From CAYNEI01 sp964396185 (lineage in GTDB: Archaea; Thermoplasmatota; SW-10-69-26): a stretch of DNA of 27,563 bases. Made by a program: the position numbers and the translations under genes. The stretch is taken from positions 1-27,563 of the forward strand of contig CAYNEI010000033.1 in NCBI GenBank assembly GCA_964396185.1. The letters are read 5' to 3'. The stretch's first letter is position 1; every line of letters starts with the position of its first letter. Shown here in pieces: positions 20,747 to 27,563 of this stretch. The notes under the pieces were generated by a model. That model made no database searches. It was given only the letters and a program-made list of their open reading frames with translations, and was not told where the DNA came from.

Positions 20747-22240
20747 ATGGGGTCTCACTCGAAGCTCATCGCATGTTTGCTCGTCGGACTGCTCCTGCTT
20801 GCTGGTTGCACCTCGTCGCCTGGCGACGACGGTGATGATCCGATGACCGACGACGGCCAAGATGGCATGGACGCCATGATGGCCAAGGCCAACGAGGTCG
20901 CAGCCGACCTGAACACGCCGGAGAAGGCGCGGGCCGCCGGCTACGTGCCTGATCAGTACTGCATCCCTGGCATGGGGGTCCACTGGATCAACTTCGATCT
21001 CTTGGACACCGAGCTCGACGAGGATCAGCCCGAGGTGCTCATGTTCCTGCCCGACGACGCGAACATGAGCGACACGGCCGGGGACAAGTTCCTAGGCATC
21101 GAGTACGTCGTCGTCACCGAGGGCACCGACATGAACACCACCGAGACCGTGCCGAGCCTGTACGGCATGCCTTTCGAGGGCCCCATGCCCGGGCACACGC
21201 CCGAGATGCCCTGGCATGCCGAGCTGCACGTCTATCTGGCCGACGATCTCACCCACGAGATGCACCACGGCGACCACCCGGACGTCGAGTGCCCTCGGGG
21301 CACCACGCCGCCGGAGGTCCAACTGCTCGAGATGGCCCGCGGCCTGGCCGAGGGCTTGGACACGGGCGCCGAGGCCCAGGCTGCCGGCTACCATCCCACC
21401 AGCGTGTGCGAACCCGGCCAGGGGGTCCATTGGGTCAAGATGGCTGCCTTCGACACCGAGCTCAACGCGAACGAGCCCGAGGTGCTCTTGTTCCTGCCTG
21501 GTGAGGGCGGCATCCACGACACCAAGAACAGCACGCTGGTCGGCGTCGAGTGGGTCGTGGTCACCGAGGGCACCGAGATGAACACCACCGAGACCGTGCC
21601 CGACCTGTTCGGCATCCCATTGGACGGGCCCATGCCAGGCCACTTCCCAGGTATGCCCTGGCACGCCGAGCTCCACGTCTGGCACACCTCCCCCGCCGCG
21701 CCCTTCGGCGAGCACCACGAGGCCGACGACCACAGCTACCACGGGCTCGACGAGCTCGACTGCCCTCAGGGCACAACCGCCCCGCCCATGGTGAACGCTG
21801 AGCTCCACCACGTCACACCCGAGGGCGTCGGCGACACGAGGGGCAACGTGACCATCGTCGAAGGGCCCTTCCTCGGCACCCTCTCGATCACCGTCAACGT
21901 GCAGGGCCTCTCCGAGGGCAAGCACGGGGTGCACATCCACGAGAACGGCGACTGCAGCCCGACCTCGACGGGCGATGGACCCGTCGCCGCCGGTGGGGCG
22001 GGTGGCCACTTCAACCCGGACAACGCCAGCCACGGCGAGCACGCCGGGGACCTCGGCAACATCGAGGTCGGCGCGAATGGCACGGGCACAGCCACCTGGG
22101 AGGTACACAACCTCACGCTCGAGCCCGATGGCGCGCGCTCGGTGCTGGACCGCAGCCTGATCGTCCACGCCGAGGAGGACGATGGCGAGGATGCCTCCAG
22201 CGCTGGTGCGCGGGAGCTTTGCGGCGTCCTGTCCGCCTAA
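20747..22240 (+). CDS. Lipoprotein with twin repeated domains fused to a Cu/Zn superoxide dismutase
   Basis: The 497-residue protein has a lipoprotein signal (LIACLLVGLLLLAGC, lipid Cys21). Two copies of a domain of about 140 residues follow (near 46-189 and 190-345), each with AAGY, GVHW, EVL-FLP, VVVTEGT-MNTTETVP and PMPGH...MPWHAELHVW/Y; I do not recognise it. Residues about 350-497 form a Cu/Zn SOD: copper histidines in GVHIHE (396, 398), HFNP and SLIVHA, zinc ligands in SHGEHAGD, the disulfide cysteines in NGDCS and ELCGVL, and the active-site Arg in AREL. The zinc loop is shortened but complete. It should dismutate superoxide at the cell surface. TATA-like GTTTATCC lies about 45 nt upstream. 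Confidence 0.9.
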   Translation: MGSHSKLIACLLVGLLLLAGCTSSPGDDGDDPMTDDGQDGMDAMMAKANEVAADLNTPEKARAAGYVPDQYCIPGMGVHWINFDLLDTELDEDQPEVLMFLPDDANMSDTAGDKFLGIEYVVVTEGTDMNTTETVPSLYGMPFEGPMPGHTPEMPWHAELHVYLADDLTHEMHHGDHPDVECPRGTTPPEVQLLEMARGLAEGLDTGAEAQAAGYHPTSVCEPGQGVHWVKMAAFDTELNANEPEVLLFLPGEGGIHDTKNSTLVGVEWVVVTEGTEMNTTETVPDLFGIPLDGPMPGHFPGMPWHAELHVWHTSPAAPFGEHHEADDHSYHGLDELDCPQGTTAPPMVNAELHHVTPEGVGDTRGNVTIVEGPFLGTLSITVNVQGLSEGKHGVHIHENGDCSPTSTGDGPVAAGGAGGHFNPDNASHGEHAGDLGNIEVGANGTGTATWEVHNLTLEPDGARSVLDRSLIVHAEEDDGEDASSAGARELCGVLSA

Positions 22241-22332
22241 AGAGGGGCAGGAAATGAGAGCTGGGACGGCTGGGGCTGCCCGCAGCGGCCTTGGCCCGTC
22301 CCGGTCGGCGCGCCCGAGCGGATCCCGCTAGG

Positions 22333-22351
22333 CTTCAACCATAGGTTGAAG
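22333..22351. promoter_or_regulatory. 8-bp inverted repeat upstream of the DsbA-like gene
   Basis: CTTCAACC and GGTTGAAG are exact reverse complements separated by ATA. The dyad lies 26-44 nt before the preferred ATG at 22377, in the expected TATA region, so it may be an operator. Confidence 0.5.
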
Positions 22352-22376
22352 GCCCATGCCGGGGAAGGTGCTGGCG

Positions 22377-23042
22377 ATGAGCCCGAACGCTCCCCGGATC
22401 TACGTCTTCTACGACTACGTCTGCCCTTACGCCTACATCGGGAACTTGCGCGCCGACCGCCTCGCTCGCGAGTTCGACGTGGAGATCGAGCACCTCCCCT
22501 GGGAGATCTACCCCGAGACCGCTGCTGGCGGTGAGCAGAGCGACTTCGAGCCGCCCGAGTCCTACACATCCTGGGTCGAGGATCTGGCCGCCGAGCTCGG
22601 CGCCGGGCTGACCGCTCCCGAGCAGGCGATCAACTCGAACCTCGCCCTGCGCGGTGCTGAGTACGCCAAGGACGAGGGCGTGTTCGAGGCCTACCACGAG
22701 GCCGCCTTCGAGGCCGTGTGGAGCCATGGGCGCAACCTCAGCGACCGCGACGTCCTTGGTGAGGTGGTCGAGACGGCTGGGTTAGACGTGGACGCGTTCT
22801 TCGAGGACGTGACCCACCACGCCTACCAGGCCCGCCTGGACCTCATCGACGACTTCGCCACACAGCTGGGCGTCCAGAGGGTCCCGACCTTCGTCTTCGG
22901 CGACCAGCGCATCGTGGGCAACGATCGCTACGAGCCCTCGCTCAAGCAGCCGCTGGAAGCCTTCCTGGAGCGACGCAAGCACATCGGCGAGGAGTGGACG
23001 ACGACGCTGGAGTTCGACACCGGGCTGGACGCGGTTCTCTGA
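22377..23042 (+). CDS. DsbA/FrnE-like thioredoxin-fold protein
   Basis: The 221-residue protein has the start IYVFYDYVCPYAYIG, the DsbA/FrnE/HCCA-isomerase-type first strand and active site, an all-helical insertion, and the closing GVQRVPTFVFGDQRIVG with the cis-Pro of the thioredoxin fold. The active site is Cys16-Pro-Tyr-Ala19, so only the first of the usual two cysteines is present. It may work as a monothiol, isomerase-like or glutathione-independent enzyme. No signal peptide is seen, so it is cytoplasmic as in FrnE. The ATG at 22377 follows AAGGTG by six bases; an ATG at 22356 is an alternative. Confidence 0.82.
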   Translation: MSPNAPRIYVFYDYVCPYAYIGNLRADRLAREFDVEIEHLPWEIYPETAAGGEQSDFEPPESYTSWVEDLAAELGAGLTAPEQAINSNLALRGAEYAKDEGVFEAYHEAAFEAVWSHGRNLSDRDVLGEVVETAGLDVDAFFEDVTHHAYQARLDLIDDFATQLGVQRVPTFVFGDQRIVGNDRYEPSLKQPLEAFLERRKHIGEEWTTTLEFDTGLDAVL

Positions 23043-23072
23043 TCGGTCCACCTGGACCAGCGACGCCGCCGT

Positions 23073-24299
23073 TCACTCGCCGGTCAGCGCCAGGATGTGG
23101 CTGCCAGCCCCGATGGAGCCGGTGACCAGGTGGCCTTTGGTGTACCAGACGTCCCAGACGTTCGTGCCGTCGGCTGCCTGGTCGACGATGTACGGGCTCA
23201 TGGGGTCGCTGAAGTCCACCAGGAGCACGCCTGCGTTGTACCAGCCCATGGCGATCAGCGGCCTGTCCTCGATGAGCCGGCCGAAGTGGGCGGTGCATGG
23301 CGTGGGGGCCTCGGCTTGGCTGGGTGGTGAGAGCCAGCCCTGGAGCACAGGCGCGGCTGGGTCTGAGATGTCGTAGATCCACAATGCACCTGTGGGGGTG
23401 GACAGGGTGCGCTCGCCCTGTGTGGTTGCACCGAAGCAGGCGGGGGCGGCTGCACCGCCGTACTCGTCGCCGATGAGCAGGAGCTCGTGGTCTTGGGCGG
23501 GCAGCGCGTAGTGGTGGATGTTGATCAGCGGGTTCTCTATGATGCCCTCCACCGTGGGGTCCAGGGGGTCCTGGATGCCGAGGATGTAGGTCTGGGTCAC
23601 ACCTGCACAGTAGGCGCGGTCGGCCTCGGGGTAGATCGTGATGTCGTGGCAGCCGGTGGTGGCGATGGGGTGGGGGCCTTGGGCGCGCGGGAAGATCCAG
23701 GCCTTGGCCAGCTCCGGGTTGGCGGGGTCGCTGGCATCCACGATGTCGATGCCTGGCTCGACGGCGTCTCCGAGGCTGCGGCTGTTGTAGACGAGCGTTG
23801 TGCCGGGGACCACGGCGAGGTTGTGGGCCGAGGCATCCAGGTCCAGGGTGGAGAGCAGCTCGGGCCGTGCGGGATCTGTGACGTCGACGAAGTGCATGCC
23901 GGCGCCGGAGGCGGCCAGGGCAGCGATGGTCCGGTTCCCTGCTTGCAGGATGTCTGCATCCCGGCTGTAAAGGGCATCCCCGTCGAGGTTCGTAGCGAGC
24001 TCCCCGAGCTTGATGGGGCGGGCAGGATCGCTGACGTCCACCGTGTAGAACCCAGCACCCCCGCCGGAGACGTAGGCGATGTCGTCTTGGATCCACAGCC
24101 CGTTGGCGTTGTCGTGGGCGACGCTCGTCACGGGCTCAATGCCGGTGATGATCTCGGGCAGTGCCTGTTCTGGCGTGGTGTTCGTCGCATCAGGAGCGTT
24201 GTTCTGGGTGGCTGGCTCGCCTGGATCGGTTCCACCGATGCACCCTGTCAGGGTGACCGAGAGGGTGAGCAGGGCGACCAAGATCGTGCGCGCGCGCAT
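23073..24299 (-). CDS. Lipoprotein with LVIVD-repeat beta-propeller
   Basis: The 408-residue protein starts MRARTILVALLTLSVTLTGC, a lipoprotein signal with lipid Cys20, followed by a Thr/Asn-rich linker. At least five LVIVD-type blades are visible: FYTVDVSDPARP, MHFVDVTDPARP, IDIVDASDPANP, LWIYDISDPAAP and VLLVDFSDPMSP. Such propellers are surface or S-layer-associated proteins with no known enzymatic activity. Several cysteines (TTGCHD, AYCAG, APACFG, TPCTA) are conserved-looking pairs that could form disulfides. The ATG at 24299 is taken because it begins the signal peptide; a GTG 12 codons upstream is possible. It converges with the DsbA-like gene 30 bp away. Confidence 0.85.
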   Translation of the reverse strand: MRARTILVALLTLSVTLTGCIGGTDPGEPATQNNAPDATNTTPEQALPEIITGIEPVTSVAHDNANGLWIQDDIAYVSGGGAGFYTVDVSDPARPIKLGELATNLDGDALYSRDADILQAGNRTIAALAASGAGMHFVDVTDPARPELLSTLDLDASAHNLAVVPGTTLVYNSRSLGDAVEPGIDIVDASDPANPELAKAWIFPRAQGPHPIATTGCHDITIYPEADRAYCAGVTQTYILGIQDPLDPTVEGIIENPLINIHHYALPAQDHELLLIGDEYGGAAAPACFGATTQGERTLSTPTGALWIYDISDPAAPVLQGWLSPPSQAEAPTPCTAHFGRLIEDRPLIAMGWYNAGVLLVDFSDPMSPYIVDQAADGTNVWDVWYTKGHLVTGSIGAGSHILALTGE

Positions 24300-24390
24300 G
24301 CCGCGCAGTACACCTTTGAGTTGAAAGCTGTTCACACCGAAGGGGCAAGCCCAGGAAGCTTGGCTTGACCTTCTATTAAAATCGAGTGCG

Positions 24391-24400
24391 AAAGTATAAA
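24391..24400 (+). promoter_or_regulatory. TATA-like element upstream of the candidate small ORF
   Basis: AAGTATAAAC lies 19-28 nt before the ATG at 24419, an archaeal leaderless spacing. Confidence 0.45.
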
Positions 24401-24418
24401 CTAGTGCTTACCCAGTGG

Positions 24419-24571
24419 ATGGTTCGTTCCCCTGTATGCCTTGGGAGGCTGCTGGGACATCACGAAGGTGAAAGTGAACGAGGGAGCCGCACAGGGAGGC
24501 TTGGGAGGCTGTTGGGAGGCGAGTTTGTTAAAAACATACTCGGCGACTCCCTCGTCACATACCCCTTCTAG
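24419..24571 (+). CDS. Candidate 50-residue small protein with a 20-residue internal repeat
   Basis: The frame reads MVRSPVCLGRLLGHHEGESE, continues GRLGRLLGGEF, and ends LVTYPF. The segment LGRLLG occurs twice, 20 residues apart, because an 18-base sequence is repeated at a 60-base, in-frame period. A TATA-like box lies at the right distance. There is no homology I can recognise, and the opposite strand is also open here, so this is only a candidate. Confidence 0.3.
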   Translation: MVRSPVCLGRLLGHHEGESERGSRTGRLGRLLGGEFVKNILGDSLVTYPF

Positions 24572-24702
24572 TTCGCAGACCTTAAGTTTTGTGGTATGGC
24601 CTACGAATGGTCTCTGCGGGAGGCAGCGATCGCTTGCGCGGGCAACAGGCGCTAGCACGCTTGAACAAGTGCGAACGGAGCCGTTGCACGCGCTCTCGCG
24701 GG

Positions 24703-25635
24703 TTACGCGACCTGGTCACGCCGAGGGGTAGCCTGGGAGGGGCTGCCCGTGTCACCGAGGTCTACGGAGAGGCGCAGGTAGGCGACCGCCAGGAGCAGGG
24801 CGCCCAGGGTCATGGCCACCGGTAGGAGCAGGGCGAGCTGGCCGGACCAGATCGAGAGGATGACCACGTTGACCAGGAAGTGGGCGATCATGGCGGGGAG
24901 CAGGCCCCGGTGGACGACCAGATAGCCCATCATGGCCCCGAAGGTAGCGGCTGCCAGCACGTGCTCGATGGAGCCGTAGCCGGCGTGGATGAGGCCGAAG
25001 AGGCCGGCTTGGATCAGCACGGCAGCGTGGACGCGCACCGAGTTGCGCAGATGGCTCAACAGGATGCCGCGGAACAGGGTCTCCTCGGCCACGGCTGCTG
25101 CCCCTGCAAGGAAGAGCGCGGTGGCTGGCGTGACTTGGGAGAAGAAGACCCGGGCTCCTTCAGCGACGAAGAGGCCGCCCTGGTCGGCCGGGATCGTGGC
25201 CCAGAGGAACGTCACGGCACCGATGACCCCCAGCGAGACCCCGGCGCCGGCTGCGAGGCTGGCGGCCAGGCGACGTCGCCCGGGCTTGCCCCCGGTGAGG
25301 GCCCGCTTGGCGGCCTCCAGGGCCTTGCGGGGGCCAAGGATGAACAGGAGGCCTGCCAGCGGCATCAGGAGGTAGAGCGAGACGTGGGTGAGGGCCTTGG
25401 CGTTGAGCGCGTCAGCGGACACCGGGACCACGGATCGCGCCTCGAAGAGCGAGGGGAGCGAGCGTAGCCCGACGATGAGCAGGACGAACAGGGGGGCGGC
25501 GATGAGCACGATGCCCAGGCGTTGGCCCAAGGCCAAGCCAGGGCGCTGGTCGCGCAGCCACCGGGTGCGCACCGCGCCGACGAGCCCCGCCAGGAGGAGC
25601 GCGGCCGGGACGACGGTCACCCACGTGGCACCCAT
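24703..25635 (-). CDS. CPBP-family intramembrane metalloprotease (CAAX/bacteriocin-processing type)
   Basis: The 310-residue membrane protein has about eight hydrophobic segments. The CPBP motifs are intact: EETLFRGIL (the EE-x3-R motif, with catalytic Glu) followed by GLFGLIHAGYG (F-x3-H) and a later HFLVN histidine. These residues form the buried active site of Rce1-like proteases, which cut near membrane-embedded C-termini; in prokaryotes they often act in immunity to, or processing of, small peptides. The substrate is unknown. The ATG at 25635 lies about 26 nt downstream of a reverse-strand CTTTAAG TATA-like box and matches a leaderless start. Confidence 0.88.
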   Translation of the reverse strand: MGATWVTVVPAALLLAGLVGAVRTRWLRDQRPGLALGQRLGIVLIAAPLFVLLIVGLRSLPSLFEARSVVPVSADALNAKALTHVSLYLLMPLAGLLFILGPRKALEAAKRALTGGKPGRRRLAASLAAGAGVSLGVIGAVTFLWATIPADQGGLFVAEGARVFFSQVTPATALFLAGAAAVAEETLFRGILLSHLRNSVRVHAAVLIQAGLFGLIHAGYGSIEHVLAAATFGAMMGYLVVHRGLLPAMIAHFLVNVVILSIWSGQLALLLPVAMTLGALLLAVAYLRLSVDLGDTGSPSQATPRRDQVA

Positions 25636-25660
25636 GGTACTTAGTCGCGCGCGCACAGCG

Positions 25661-25668
25661 CTTAAAGG
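25661..25668 (-). promoter_or_regulatory. TATA-like element of the CPBP protease gene
   Basis: Reverse-strand CCTTTAAG, 26-33 nt before the ATG at 25635; no Shine-Dalgarno site follows. Confidence 0.6.
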
Positions 25669-25738
25669 ATGCCATCGGTGCGCTTTTCACCCCGGGCCAG
25701 TTGGGCCGGGAGACGTTCGGCCGTCGAGGGATGCTCGA

Positions 25739-26140
25739 TCAGCTCGACGCCTTCATGCCGTCGAGCACGCGAACCAGGCGCTCGCGCACCTCGTTGGCCA
25801 CCGTATGGACCGTCTTGTCGTCCACCATCTCAAGCACGGCGCCGGGGTCCATGGCGCTGACCACGACGCCCTGGTCGTCCTCGTAAACCACGACGTTACA
25901 AGGGAGGAAGACGCCGACATCGGGCTTGGCGTGGAGCACGTCCCAGGCCAGGGGCGGGGCGCACGCGCCGAGGATGCGGTAGCCCTTCATCTCGCGGTCG
26001 AGCTTCTCGGCCATCTTGGCCTGGACGTCGATGTCGCTGAGCAAGCCGAAACCCTCGTCGGCCAGGCGCTCGGTGACCGTGTCGATCGTCTCATCGAAGC
26101 CGCTGTCCACCCGTGTCGTGATCGCGTACGGTGAGCTCAT
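25739..26140 (-). CDS. DUF302 family protein
   Basis: The 133-residue protein begins MSSPYAITTRVDSGFDETID and has the DUF302 sequence pattern GFGLLSDIDVQAKMAEKL, then YRILGACAPPLAWDVLHAKP, PCNVVVYEDDQG and the closing VSAMDP motif. The conserved Cys/Pro (LGACAPP and LPCNV) positions are present. DUF302 has a compact alpha/beta fold of unknown biochemical role, often near respiratory or redox genes. Cytoplasmic, with no signal peptide. A TATA-like CTTAAGTAG lies about 27 nt upstream. It is downstream of, and codirectional with, the NuoN-like gene. Confidence 0.92.
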   Translation of the reverse strand: MSSPYAITTRVDSGFDETIDTVTERLADEGFGLLSDIDVQAKMAEKLDREMKGYRILGACAPPLAWDVLHAKPDVGVFLPCNVVVYEDDQGVVVSAMDPGAVLEMVDDKTVHTVANEVRERLVRVLDGMKASS

Positions 26141-26163
26141 GGTGGGCCGGAGACCGCTGAACC

Positions 26164-26173
26164 CTACTTAAGC
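26164..26173 (-). promoter_or_regulatory. TATA-like element of the DUF302 gene
   Basis: Reverse-strand GCTTAAGTAG, 24-33 nt before the ATG at 26140, resembling the element in front of msrB (CTCAAGTAG). Confidence 0.6.
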
Positions 26174-26288
26174 TCGGGGCTCGAGGCTCATCTCTGCAAC
26201 CCAAGACCCATACTGGATGGCGACCGAAGCCCTTCCCAGGTGGTACCATGGAAGAGATCGCAGAGGAGCAACAGGAGCGCTCCCACAT

Positions 26289-26388
26289 NNNNNNNNNNNN
26301 NNNNNNNNNNNNNNNNNNNNNNNNNNNNNNNNNNNNNNNNNNNNNNNNNNNNNNNNNNNNNNNNNNNNNNNNNNNNNNNNNNNNNNNN
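26289..26388. other. Assembly gap (100 N) inside or after the nuoN-like gene
   Basis: Exactly 100 unknown bases, probably a placeholder. Unlike the first gap, the two flanks are not identical, so real sequence is likely missing. The left flank on the reverse strand reads VGALLLLLCDLFHG in one frame before a stop at 26188; it might be the missing gene's C-terminus, but the frame across the gap cannot be trusted. Confidence 0.9.
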
Positions 26389-27563
26389 CTGGATGCGCGA
26401 TCCGATGCCGGCGTAGGCGAAGGCTGCGACCACGAGGAACGCGCCGCCCTTCATGAGCAGGTTCGTGACCGTGTGGAAGAGGCCTCCTGCGATGGCGTAC
26501 GGCGTGCCCACCGGGAGCACGATGAGCAGGTAGCCTGCTTGCGCGATGCTGGAGTAGGCCAGCATGCGCTTGATGTCGTCCTGCTTGATGGCCACCAGGT
26601 TGCCCCAGGTCATGGTGAGGATGGCCAGCACGGCCACGAAGGGGATCCAACCGTTGGCCAGCGGGACGAGCGCCCAGAGGAAGACCTTGATCAGGGCCAC
26701 CACGCCAAGCCCCTTGCTGACCCCGCCCAAGAAGCTGGCCACGGTGTCCGGCGAGCCGGTGTAGGTGTCCGGGGCCCACATGTGGAAGGGGGCTACGGTG
26801 AGCTTGAAGCCCAGGCCAGCCAGCACCAGGAAGACGCCGATGGCCAAGAGCGGCTCGGCGACGAACAGGCGCAGCCCAGCGTTCTCGATGCCGCCGTAGG
26901 CGGCGACCTTGGCGGCGAGGTTCTCTCTGAGCCCGTCGAAGGTGAGCGTGCCTGCGACGAGATCGCCAGCGCCGTTGACGTAGGCGCTGGCACCGTAGAG
27001 CAGCGAGATGCCGAAGAGCGTAAGCGTGCTGGAGAGCGCGCCGGTGATGAAGTACTTCATCGAGGCTTCGCTGGAGGTGGGTTCGTCCTTGAATGAGCCG
27101 GCCAGCACGTAGCTGGCGAACGAGGCGATCTCGACGCCCAGGAAGAGGGTGAGCAGGTCGCGGCTGGAGGCCACCACCATCATGCCCACGGTGGCTGCAA
27201 GCAGCAGCGCGTAGTACTCGGCCTGGATGGTCGAGCGGGCCATGTACTTCGGTGAGGCGAGCACCACGATGGCGGTGCCGGCCATGAAGACGATCTTGAG
27301 CAGGCTGGCGAACGTGCTGATCTCGTAGGAGACGCCGATGTCCTCGAAGGCGTGGCCGGTGGCCGGGTCGGTGGCATCCGGCATGAAGCCCAGGCCGAGC
27401 ACGTCGGTGAGCGTGGCCGTGGAGAGCAGCGCACCCAAGATGAGGGTGACGAAGGCGATGCTGGCGGCCGTGGTGCCGTCCTTGGCCTTGGCCAGCACGA
27501 GCAGGATCGTGAACGCACCGGCCAGGAGCACGAGCTCTGGGAGGATGCCGAGGACGTCGACCA
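26389..27563 (-). CDS. nuoN: NADH-quinone oxidoreductase-like subunit N (complex I/Fpo antiporter-like), partial at both ends
   Basis: The 391 visible residues run from VDVLGILPELVLLAGAF at the window edge to AYAGIGSRIQ at the N gap. They form many membrane helices with antiporter-like signatures: EYYALLLAATVGMMVVASSR, FLGVEIASFASYVLAGSF, FKLTVAPFHMWAPDTYTGSP and KQDDIKRMLAYSSIAQAGYL. These match NuoN/FpoN, one of the proton-pumping subunits of complex I-type enzymes. It starts beyond the window and its last 100 or so residues fall into the gap. This supports a respiratory, probably oxygen- or quinone-linked energy metabolism. A related subunit (NuoL/M) is less likely, because the N-terminal pattern is that of NuoN. 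Confidence 0.92.

Larger units (their letters stand above)
24300..24702. other. AT-richer intergenic region with two TATA-like elements
   Basis: This 400-bp stretch is clearly less GC-rich than its surroundings. It holds CTATTAAAATC near 24372, AAGTATAAAC at about 24391-24400, and CCTTAAGTTTT near 24580. A possible small ORF at 24419-24571 follows the second element. The 18-base phrase CTTGGGAGGCTG(C/T)TGGGA occurs at 24440-24457 and 24500-24517. No other gene is supported. Confidence 0.5.

Noticed and set aside
24440..24517. Resemblance of TTGGGAGGCTG to the mammalian Alu consensus
   Set aside because: Only about ten bases match; the surrounding sequence is unrelated, so contamination is not supported.
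24607..24825. Second small ORF (MVSAGGSDRLRGQQAL...) after a CTTAAG TATA-like element
   Set aside because: It runs over the 3' end of the CPBP protease gene on the other strand and has an arginine-rich composition typical of a shadow frame.
26188..26288. C-terminus of the NuoN-like protein to the left of the second gap (VGALLLLLCDLFHG...)
   Set aside because: Hydrophobic and therefore tempting, but the gap length is arbitrary, so frame continuity cannot be claimed, and the following residues match nothing I recognise.

Overview
This is a GC-rich window, apparently from an uncultured euryarchaeote; a Thermoplasmatota-like lineage is my best guess, but the sequence does not prove it. The archaeal assignment rests on a PCNA sliding clamp, the transcript-cleavage factor TFS, a bifunctional phosphoglucose/phosphomannose isomerase, a stand-alone Lrp/AsnC ligand-binding protein and a membrane-anchored winged-helix regulator. 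Many genes also have a TATA-like element about 25-30 nt before the start codon and no Shine-Dalgarno site, which is the pattern of leaderless archaeal transcripts. The window comes from a scaffold with two 100-N gaps. The first (4206-4305) is flanked by an identical 55-bp sequence on both sides and is almost certainly a contig overlap left uncollapsed. The second (26289-26388) interrupts a NuoN-like complex I gene.

Layout. 1-3.7 kb: a partial hotdog-fold protein, an HD-domain phosphohydrolase, a flavodoxin-like protein, an exported protein and a Fic AMP-transferase; an exact 73-bp direct repeat brackets the exported protein gene. 3.7-8.0 kb: MsrB, the gap artefact, short-unit intergenic repeats, a four-helix membrane protein, a lipoprotein-like secreted protein with no normal start codon, and an Asp-box propeller lipoprotein. 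8.0-9.8 kb: a VapBC pair converging on a membrane-bound double winged-helix regulator. 9.8-12.8 kb: an antitoxin-like remnant, PCNA, TFS and the sugar-phosphate isomerase, followed by a possible H-type RNA pseudoknot. 12.8-15.3 kb: the Lrp-like protein, a PlsC-type acyltransferase immediately followed by bacterial-type GpsA, and a convergent SRPBCC protein. 15.4-18.7 kb: a large secreted sorbosone-dehydrogenase/cupredoxin fusion, a short-chain dehydrogenase and a P-loop kinase. 18.7-19.25 kb: a repeat island with terminal inverted repeats. 19.3-24.3 kb: an alpha/beta-hydrolase lipoprotein, dCTP deaminase, a lipoprotein with twin domains fused to a Cu/Zn superoxide dismutase, a DsbA/FrnE-like protein and an LVIVD-repeat propeller lipoprotein. 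24.3-27.6 kb: an AT-richer intergenic region with a possible small ORF, a CPBP membrane protease, a DUF302 protein and NuoN.

How the genes may fit together. PlsC plus GpsA suggests sn-glycerol-3-phosphate and acyl-ester lipid chemistry, unusual for an archaeon and the most important metabolic hint here. MsrB, Cu/Zn SOD, the DsbA-like protein, cupredoxin-linked dehydrogenase and complex I fit an oxygen-exposed, respiring cell. A high share of genes encode exported, lipobox-bearing beta-propeller or other surface proteins. No rRNA, tRNA, CRISPR array, integrase or transposase was recognised.
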